DNA of 7,755 nt from assembly GCA_964458125.1 (NCBI GenBank), contig CAYWHE010000199.1, positions 1-7,755 of the forward strand, read 5' to 3'. How positions within the stretch are numbered: position 1 is the stretch's first letter; each line of letters starts with the position of its first letter. The notes beneath the pieces are model-generated. The model was not told where the DNA came from, searched no databases, and worked only from the letters and a program-made list of their open reading frames with translations. Origin of the DNA: CAYWHE01 sp964458125 (GTDB taxonomy: Bacteria; Bacteroidota; Bacteroidia; AKYH767-A; OLB10). Of the stretch, positions 1 to 4,702 are shown piece by piece. The translations under genes were made by a program, and so were the position numbers.

Positions 1-47
1 CGACTACGACTTTCACTTCGGACGTTGTCCTTGTAAAAGTCAAGTCG
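1..47. repeat. Imperfect 47-base inverted repeat at the window edge
   Basis: The arms pair as CGACT with AGTCG, GACTTT with AAAGTC, AC with GT and GGAC with GTCC. They are separated by small bulges and closed by a GTT loop, giving about 17 base pairs over 47 bases. It lies in the short space upstream (plus sense) of the end of a minus-strand gene, so it could act as a terminator or be a dispersed palindromic element. On the plus strand no T-run follows it. On the minus strand the bases after it lie outside the window, so a terminator role cannot be judged. The pairing is seen directly; the function is unknown. Confidence 0.55.
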
Positions 48-53
48 AATTGA
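3..53 (+). CDS. Possible C-terminal end of a forward gene (partial)
   Basis: The third forward frame is open from the window edge to a TGA at 51-53 and reads TTTFTSDVVLVKVKSN, which could be a final beta-strand of a longer protein. It would leave a 20-base gap, tail to tail, to the next minus-strand gene, a normal convergent layout. Against it, the tract is only 16 codons, another forward frame is also open here, and the whole stretch lies within an inverted repeat that may be purely structural. No family can be named. This is a weak call that depends on sequence left of the window. Confidence 0.22.
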   Translation, partial: TTTFTSDVVLVKVKSN

Positions 54-73
54 ATAAAAATGGAAACCCGGAT

Positions 74-487
74 TTATTTGTACAGAAGTTCATTCAGGTC
101 AGTCCGGAGATTGGAACTGTAGGAGGATGTCTCTGGTACAGTAAAATCCAGTCCGGTTTTTAGCCATATTCCGCTATCCAGTTGGCAGACAAAGGATTCA
201 TCGACCCGGTAGATCCCGGAAAGGATTTCCATGGTTCGGACTGTTGATTCAAATTCCGCTTCTCCGCAAAGTTCTATCATCAGCACGGGTTTCAATATGC
301 TGCCTTTTTCATACACGATAATGTCGGGCTGCTCGCTATCGGTATTGTGCAGATCGAGAAAACCTTCAACAACAACTTCAAATTTCCTTCTGTCCAGTAT
401 CCTGGAAAGCCGGTGGGCAAGATTTCCTGCCAGGAATTTTTTTGTACCGGCTGCAGGCGGAAGCCAGCTCTTAAGCAGTTGTTTCAT
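74..487 (-). CDS. Small PD-(D/E)XK-like (Uma2-like) hypothetical protein
   Basis: This is a 137-residue soluble protein with no signal peptide or membrane segment. The middle resembles the core of Uma2/DUF820-type PD-(D/E)XK proteins: an acidic residue after a basic helix (E37-E41), then QPDIIVY (P54, D55), then a hydrophobic strand ending MIELC (E72). The usual E-x-K is E72-L-C74, so the catalytic lysine is missing and nuclease activity is doubtful. The hydrophobic segment around W108 fits the later strands of the fold. The ATG at 485-487 is the only sensible start; it has no Shine-Dalgarno, and a TAATTTTG promoter element lies 22 bases upstream. It stands 109 bases downstream of the sdpI-like gene with its own apparent promoter. 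The family assignment is inferred from the motif outline only; it could be an unrelated hypothetical protein. That it is a real gene is more certain. Confidence 0.7.
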   Translation of the reverse strand: MKQLLKSWLPPAAGTKKFLAGNLAHRLSRILDRRKFEVVVEGFLDLHNTDSEQPDIIVYEKGSILKPVLMIELCGEAEFESTVRTMEILSGIYRVDESFVCQLDSGIWLKTGLDFTVPETSSYSSNLRTDLNELLYK

Positions 488-509
488 AAAGATAGATTTA
501 AGGTTTGAA

Positions 510-537
510 CAAAATTAAATAGCTACCCGTATTCAAA
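510..537 (-). promoter_or_regulatory. Putative Bacteroidota-type promoter of the Uma2-like gene
   Basis: Read on the minus strand there is TTTG (534-537), a 16-base spacer, then TAATTTTG (510-517), matching the TTTG/TAnnTTTG pattern of the main sigma factor in this phylum. The spacer is somewhat shorter than the usual 19 or so. Transcription would begin about 15-18 bases before the ATG. Confidence 0.45.
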
Positions 538-596
538 ACCAGGTTACGTCATTCTTAATGAAAATTTAACATAGGAACAAGTAAACCCGGCATATC

Positions 597-1268
597 TTAC
601 CGGATACCATCCCGGGCCCGGTTTGCTTTCCTGTAATAAAGATAGGACCCCGCAAAGGCCATGGTTATGGTGACCGAAATAAAAATCACCATCCCGTAGC
701 CCAGCCACGATTCCGGCACGAAAAGCGAGAGAATAAAACCCGCCAGTCCGCCCAGGAACCAGATTTTACCGGTAAGGGCATGTGTTTTCTTCCAACTTTC
801 AGCATTCATCAGTGTCCAGGGAGTCCGTATGCCGATAAAAAAATTGGGACGCACGGTTTTCATATAGTTACCAAAAATGGCAAAGAAAATAAAGAGAACC
901 GTGAACAGGTAGCGGGGTTGCCCCAACGGCAAATTCAGAGACAAGGCCATCACCAGGAAGAAAAGTACTGAAAACAGACCTGAAATGCTGATTCTCAGCA
1001 TGCGGTATGATTTTTCAAACCCGGCGTAATTGGCTTTCAACGGGTCTATCCCCGGGAGTAAAACCAGAGCGAAATAAACGAGGATGTTCAGGCCGGGAAA
1101 TAAGAGCAAAGCTCCCGTTTTGGAAGCAAATCCGTCGGCCTGTCCGTTGAAGCCGAAATGAACCGGCAACTGTCCCGGAAGTTTATTCCAGACCATGGCT
1201 GAGTAAATTACCGGTGCCAGGATAATCAACCAGATGATCCAATCCTGTTTTGCATTAATTTTATTCAT
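597..1268 (-). CDS. SdpI-like integral membrane protein (DUF1648 plus SdpI domains)
   Basis: This is a 223-residue membrane protein of the SdpI family. In Bacillus subtilis, SdpI protects the cell against the SdpC toxin and sequesters the repressor SdpR at the membrane. About six hydrophobic segments are visible near residues 11-27, 52-72, 93-112, 119-136, 168-185 and 190-212. The DUF1648 signature LPGQLPVHFGFNGQADGF spans 30-47. The SdpI signature runs from GNYM (133-136) through NFFIGIRTPWTL (142-153) to W159 and T162-H163. The start ATG at 1266-1268 lies 3 bases after the stop of the repressor gene, so the two are almost certainly co-transcribed and probably translationally coupled. No sdpABC-type toxin genes are seen nearby, so the protein may give immunity to foreign toxins or have another envelope role. 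The family call is firm; the physiological role is inferred from the relatives. Confidence 0.9.
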   Translation of the reverse strand: MNKINAKQDWIIWLIILAPVIYSAMVWNKLPGQLPVHFGFNGQADGFASKTGALLLFPGLNILVYFALVLLPGIDPLKANYAGFEKSYRMLRISISGLFSVLFFLVMALSLNLPLGQPRYLFTVLFIFFAIFGNYMKTVRPNFFIGIRTPWTLMNAESWKKTHALTGKIWFLGGLAGFILSLFVPESWLGYGMVIFISVTITMAFAGSYLYYRKANRARDGIR

Positions 1269-1271
1269 TTT

Positions 1272-1550
1272 TTATCCGTTTTTAAGTCGTAATTTTTTTT
1301 TGGAAAAAGTATAAAGCCATTTGATAATTTCATCAACTTCCGTGGTGGCCAGGGAATAACTTATAAATTGTCCTTCCCTGGAGGAGGTTACCAGGCCGGC
1401 CTGTTTCAGGATATCCAGGTGATGCGATATGCTGGGTTTGCTGATCCGGAAAGCATCCGCAATTTCCCCGGCTGTCAGGTCACTTTTTTTGAGCATTTCA
1501 AGGATTTCTCTGCGTGTTGGGTCGCTCAGGGCCTTGAAAAAATGGTTCAT
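1272..1550 (-). CDS. ArsR-family repressor, SdpR-like
   Basis: This 92-residue winged-helix repressor resembles B. subtilis SdpR along its length. The N-terminal HFFKALSDPTRREILEML (3-20) is the classic ArsR opening. The helix-turn-helix covers TAGEIADAFRISKPSISHHLDILKQAGLV (about 26-54, recognition helix near 38-50), and the wing includes REGQFISYSL (58-67). There is no cysteine anywhere, so the usual ArsR/SmtB metal site in helix 3 is absent and metal sensing is unlikely. That agrees with the SdpR type, which is regulated by capture by its membrane partner. AAAGGA, a few bases before the ATG at 1548-1550, could serve as a ribosome binding site. The adjacent membrane gene follows after 3 bases. 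A perfect inverted repeat at 1569-1590, just upstream, is the likely binding site, implying autorepression. Confidence 0.92.
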   Translation of the reverse strand: MNHFFKALSDPTRREILEMLKKSDLTAGEIADAFRISKPSISHHLDILKQAGLVTSSREGQFISYSLATTEVDEIIKWLYTFSKKKLRLKNG

Positions 1551-1568
1551 GAATCCTTTAAAATTATA

Positions 1569-1590
1569 TATTTAGATAAATATCTAAATA
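1569..1590. promoter_or_regulatory. Probable SdpR-like operator (perfect 10-2-10 inverted repeat)
   Basis: The arm TATTTAGATA (1569-1578) is exactly repeated as TATCTAAATA (1581-1590) in inverse orientation, with AA between them. The position (19 bases upstream of the repressor ATG, directly downstream of the -7 element in the direction of transcription) would let a bound dimer cover the transcription start. AT-rich dyads of this form are typical ArsR-family sites. The symmetry is seen directly; binding by the adjacent repressor is inferred. Confidence 0.8.
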
Positions 1591-1598
1591 CAAATATA
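1591..1598 (-). promoter_or_regulatory. -7 element of the sdpRI-like operon
   Basis: The minus strand reads TATATTTG, an exact TAnnTTTG match, directly abutting the operator dyad. The predicted start of transcription falls inside the dyad. No good TTTG is present about 19 bases further upstream, so the promoter may be weak or may rely on the AT-rich spacer. Confidence 0.6.
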
Positions 1599-1679
1599 CC
1601 ATCATTTATTTAAATTCAGCCGGTTTGATAGAAAAAAATTTATTCAATCATTATCAGGCAGGCTGGAAGATGGCATCTG

Positions 1680-1697
1680 AAAGACCTGCAGGTCTTT
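1680..1697. repeat. Perfect 18-base palindrome upstream of the response regulator
   Basis: AAAGACCTGCAGGTCTTT is its own reverse complement and can fold into a 7-base-pair stem with a TGCA loop, followed by one more T. It lies between the divergent sdpR-like and response-regulator genes, 68 bases before the preferred start of the latter. It could be a protein-binding site, a small terminator or a dispersed palindrome. The sequence alone does not decide. Confidence 0.6.
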
Positions 1698-1725
1698 TCA
1701 TGAATGCATAATACAGGCTTTATAT

Positions 1726-1730
1726 GGAGG
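1726..1730 (+). promoter_or_regulatory. GGAGG Shine-Dalgarno-like site before an out-of-frame ATG
   Basis: GGAGG is followed after 6 bases by the ATG at 1737-1739, ideal spacing. That ATG opens only an 18-codon frame ending at 1793, out of frame with the response regulator and overlapping its first codons. The site does not serve the ATG at 1724 (which contains it) and is 35 bases from the ATG at 1766. It may be chance or mark a small upstream ORF. Confidence 0.3.
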
Positions 1731-1744
1731 TAACACATGGGAGT

Positions 1745-1752
1745 TACATTTG
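1745..1752 (+). promoter_or_regulatory. Possible -7 element of the response regulator gene
   Basis: TACATTTG matches TAnnTTTG and lies 13 bases before the ATG at 1766. If used, transcription would start about 5-8 bases before that ATG, which would exclude the upstream ATG at 1724 from the message. No convincing -33 TTTG is present at the usual distance, so this is tentative. Confidence 0.28.
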
Positions 1753-1765
1753 CCGAAAAATTATC

Positions 1766-2161
1766 ATGGCGGAACCCGGATTTAAAGTATTGATTGTTGA
1801 TGATGAGGCCGAAATTCTGGACCTGTTAACCTATTCATTCACCAAAAAAGGACTGGACGTAACAGTGGCTAAAGATGGCCGTGATGCCTTTGAGATGATT
1901 CAGCACAGCCGTCCTGATCTCATTGTACTGGATATCATGATGCCGGAATTAAACGGCATACAATTTTGTGAACTTATCCGGTCTAATGAAAAATTTAAGG
2001 ATATTCCGGTATTATTTCTCAGCGCCACCAGTGATGATTTATTGATCCTTTCCGCTATGACAGCCGGCGGTACCGGTTTCGTTTCGAAACCGGTCAGGTT
2101 AAGCGTTCTGTATGACCTGCTTGTGAGTATATACAGGGAACATTACCTCCGGGTAGCCTGA
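1766..2161 (+). CDS. Stand-alone receiver-domain response regulator
   Basis: This is a 131-residue CheY-like protein made of a single receiver domain with no output domain. Seen in the sequence are the acidic pair D12-D13 in KVLIVDDE, the phosphoacceptor D56 in LIVLDIMMPE, S86 at the Thr/Ser switch position and the conserved K108-P109. The alpha4-beta5 region is unusual: AGGTGFVSKP (100-109) in place of the more common AGADDYL-type sequence. I prefer the ATG at 1766 because the domain then begins a few residues before the first strand, as is usual. The ATG at 1724 would add 14 residues (145 in total) of no domain character. No histidine kinase gene is near, so the partner is unknown; output is presumably through protein-protein contacts. 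It is transcribed divergently from the sdpR-like gene and runs tail to tail with the secreted protein gene, 34 bases apart. Confidence 0.88.
   Translation: MAEPGFKVLIVDDEAEILDLLTYSFTKKGLDVTVAKDGRDAFEMIQHSRPDLIVLDIMMPELNGIQFCELIRSNEKFKDIPVLFLSATSDDLLILSAMTAGGTGFVSKPVRLSVLYDLLVSIYREHYLRVA
2072..2094 (+). repeat. Strong hairpin inside the response regulator gene
   Basis: ACCGGTTTCG (2072-2081) is followed by TTT and the exact reverse complement CGAAACCGGT (2085-2094). This is a 10-base-pair stem with a 3-base loop in the coding sequence for T103-V110, which includes the conserved Lys-Pro. No T-run follows, so it is not a standard terminator. The repeat is seen directly; any function is unknown. 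Confidence 0.6.
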
Positions 2162-2195
2162 CCCGTCAGAGGAAAAGTTCCCGTTTCAGCGGAGT

Positions 2196-3713
2196 TTAGA
2201 AACTGATTTTGGAGAGGTACAGTTTTTTCTTCTGGTAAACCGGAATAATGACCTCGTTTTCGGAAATCTGTTTTCCCCAGGTGGGTAACATGGAAAGATG
2301 ATCATTGTTGGTGGAAACAGCCAGTTCACGCTGTTCTCCGCGGTTGGTAATGACACTGGCATAGACCGATTTATTCCGGTCGATATCCTTATTATACAGG
2401 ATTAAAATTTCATCACTGTTGATTAGAGGGCAGAAGGAGGAAAATACCCCTCCGTCATCGACCGATTCCTGCCGTTTATGGACAACTGCACTCCAGTCAA
2501 TGGAACAATCGCGGTTCACCGAAACTGTAATCACATTATCAAAATGATATTCGGTATGCCGGATCAGGCTTTGGGTGAAATAATCATAATACGAATATTC
2601 CGATGTGTAAGCGGATTCGGCTATAATAACAGCGCCCCCGTCATTACGCAAAATGATTTTCTGAACCGGGTAATTGGATATTCCGCTGCTGTTTTTACTG
2701 TTTCGCTCCCCGATCAGTTCCTGATGTTGCTTTCCATCCAGGGCCCGCGTCCTGATATCGAATGAAGGAGATCCTGTCAGGTCGAGAAGGCCATAAAATA
2801 ACCCGGTTCCGGTAAGCGAGTTTCTGTCTGCATAGAAGCCCATAACCACGGCATGGTTATGCAGGTTATCGATAGCCAGGCCGGCCTGGGCCAGGGATTT
2901 TTCACCGGACCGTACCGGGTGGTCTGTAATTTTTTCTTCCCGGTTTTTAACGGAAAACAGGTGATATTCGCTGATCCTGATCCTTTCACCTGAAGGATCC
3001 TTGTCTTTCCGGCTCAAAAATCCAAGAAAAAGCAGGTCACCCTGGTTGGTCAGCTGGTAACCTTCAATGGTCAGTTCTTTTTCGTTGTAATTCAGGCTCA
3101 GGTTTCGGTTCAGCACGGGCCTGAGCATGGAATCGAGCAGGGAGGTATGCAGGATCAGTTTTCCGTTATCCAGGATTTCTTTCAGCACGATCATCGCATA
3201 TCCCTGGTTGTTGCTGGAAATAAAAACCGCCTTTTCAAGGTCGGAGGTACCGTTGACGGGAAAACTGACCAGTTTATTTTCGGGTTGATTCAACCTGCCG
3301 CTGGCATCGGTTTCCCGGATCCAGATTTCCGTTTCCGGTTGGTTTTTCGAATCCGCGGAGCTGATGAATAAAAGTTTTTCAAAGGCAAATACCACCTGGT
3401 CTATGGAACCGTTGTCCTTTGCCGGGCTGGCCGGCAAGGTCCATTTTGGTTTCAACAGGCCGTCAAAATAAGAAACCCTTAGTTTACGGGCTTTGAAGCC
3501 GATCCTGTCCCGTTTTGAATCGAGGGGAAGATTGCTTTGCAATACATAAAACCCGTTATCATCCTGCCCGATCACCCGGGCTTCATTGTATCCGTCCTGG
3601 TCGATATTTTCCAGAGACAGGCTCACCTGTTGGGCGGCCAGTCTGGCGGCCGGAAAAGTCGAAAGCAGCAGCAGGACGACAAAGCGAGGGATGAATTGGT
3701 GTGAATGTTTCAT
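2196..3713 (-). CDS. Secreted protein of unknown function, probable beta-sheet repeat fold
   Basis: This is a 505-residue exported protein. Residues 1-27 form a signal peptide: basic residues up to R10, a hydrophobic core FVVLLLLSTF (11-20) and an Ala-rich end with likely cleavage after A27. There is no lipobox cysteine, and no C-terminal type IX sorting domain is obvious. The mature part has many short strands with recurrent Gly/Asp/Asn turns (such as QDDNGFYVLQ 50-59, LTNQGDLLFLGFL 221-233, RNDGGAVIIAES 356-367), which suggests a beta-propeller-like fold. A Tyr-rich patch, TSEYSYYDYF, lies at 370-379. I do not recognise the family; similar unnamed proteins are common in Bacteroidota. The ATG at 3711-3713 gives the signal peptide. 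It lies 50 bases downstream of ppx on the same strand and could be its co-transcribed neighbour, although a weak -7-like TTACTTTG (3730-3737) may allow separate expression. A function linked to polyphosphate is conjecture. Confidence 0.85.
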   Translation of the reverse strand: MKHSHQFIPRFVVLLLLSTFPAARLAAQQVSLSLENIDQDGYNEARVIGQDDNGFYVLQSNLPLDSKRDRIGFKARKLRVSYFDGLLKPKWTLPASPAKDNGSIDQVVFAFEKLLFISSADSKNQPETEIWIRETDASGRLNQPENKLVSFPVNGTSDLEKAVFISSNNQGYAMIVLKEILDNGKLILHTSLLDSMLRPVLNRNLSLNYNEKELTIEGYQLTNQGDLLFLGFLSRKDKDPSGERIRISEYHLFSVKNREEKITDHPVRSGEKSLAQAGLAIDNLHNHAVVMGFYADRNSLTGTGLFYGLLDLTGSPSFDIRTRALDGKQHQELIGERNSKNSSGISNYPVQKIILRNDGGAVIIAESAYTSEYSYYDYFTQSLIRHTEYHFDNVITVSVNRDCSIDWSAVVHKRQESVDDGGVFSSFCPLINSDEILILYNKDIDRNKSVYASVITNRGEQRELAVSTNNDHLSMLPTWGKQISENEVIIPVYQKKKLYLSKISF

Positions 3714-3763
3714 AAAGGTAAATGAAACGCAAAGTAAAAAAATAAGTTATGGGTTATTCTGCG

Positions 3764-4669
3764 TCAGGCATAGAGATTTTCGGAGGAGATATTACGCTTG
3801 AATTTTTCATACAGGAGGTGAATGATGCCATCGGATAATCCAACCTGTGGAACAATGATTTTTTCTATTTCGGTTGCCTTCATGATGGTCAGAAAGATTC
3901 GCATGGCCGGGATGATGACATCGGCACGGTCCGGATTCAGTCCGAGTATTTTGATGCGGTCTTCATAACTGAAACCATTTAACAATTCATAGGTTTCACG
4001 CATTTTTTTATAGGAAAGTGGTTTGTCTTCCTTCCTGGAAAGCATTTTAAAGAGTTTGTTAATGTTTCCGCCGGACCCGATTCCGGTAAGTGGTTTATAC
4101 GGTGCGGTAACGGACAGCACCCAGTTTTTAAAGTCACTCCAGGTTTCCCTGGTCACTTTATGCTGAAGCATCCTGATCGTGCCGACGTTAAAGGACCGGG
4201 AAGCCATACATTCGTTATTCGCAAAAAGGGTTACTTCCGTGCTGCCTCCGCCAACATCGATATACAAATACGACTGCCCGGTTTCGAGGTGTTCGGCAAT
4301 ATGGTTGGAGTAAATGATCTGCGCTTCTGTTTTGCCATCTATGATTTCAATGTCAATCCCGGTTTCCTGTTTAACCCGGCTGATGATTTCCGGTCCGTTA
4401 TTAGCTTCCCGCATGGCCGCCGTTGCACAGGCCCTGTGGTCCACGGCATCAAAAACCTCGATCAGGAGCCGGAACGCCTTCATGGTATTCACCAACTGTT
4501 CGATTTTCTCATCCGTTATGATGCCTGTTGAAAAAGAGTCCTCTCCAAGCCTGACGGGCATCCTGACCAGTTCGGCTTTTTTAAAAACAGGTTCCCCGTT
4601 TGATTCAAAAACATTGCAGAGCAATAATCTTATTGCGTTGGAGCCGATATCGATGGAGGCAAATTTCAA
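3764..4669 (-). CDS. Exopolyphosphatase, Ppx/GppA family (short form)
   Basis: This 301-residue cytoplasmic protein is predicted to remove terminal phosphates from polyphosphate, or from pppGpp, a known second activity in the family. It has the two ASKHA phosphate loops, DIGSNAIRL (7-15) and DVGGGSTEV (138-146), and the conserved catalytic-region Glu115 in KTEAQIIYS. It also has SFNVGTIRM (159-167), GSGGNINKL (198-206) and RADVIIPAM (248-256). The length fits the short two-domain form, without the C-terminal HD-like part of E. coli PPX. The first codon appears to be TTG (4667-4669), because MKFASIDIGSN is the normal beginning and no ATG or GTG lies between it and the ppk1 stop. The gene is in the same frame as ppk1 and 33 bases behind it, so it is almost certainly in the same operon. 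PPX versus GppA specificity cannot be read from motifs; the ppk1 neighbour favours polyphosphate. Confidence 0.93.
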   Translation of the reverse strand: MKFASIDIGSNAIRLLLCNVFESNGEPVFKKAELVRMPVRLGEDSFSTGIITDEKIEQLVNTMKAFRLLIEVFDAVDHRACATAAMREANNGPEIISRVKQETGIDIEIIDGKTEAQIIYSNHIAEHLETGQSYLYIDVGGGSTEVTLFANNECMASRSFNVGTIRMLQHKVTRETWSDFKNWVLSVTAPYKPLTGIGSGGNINKLFKMLSRKEDKPLSYKKMRETYELLNGFSYEDRIKILGLNPDRADVIIPAMRIFLTIMKATEIEKIIVPQVGLSDGIIHLLYEKFKRNISSENLYA

Positions 4670-4702
4670 TGTGCAGCTGGGAATTATTCCGGGCGGATAA
4701 AT

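Noticed and set aside
231..518. 95-codon plus-strand frame over the Uma2-like gene
   Set aside because: It has low-complexity Ser-rich composition, no motif, and overlaps a better gene with a promoter on the other strand.
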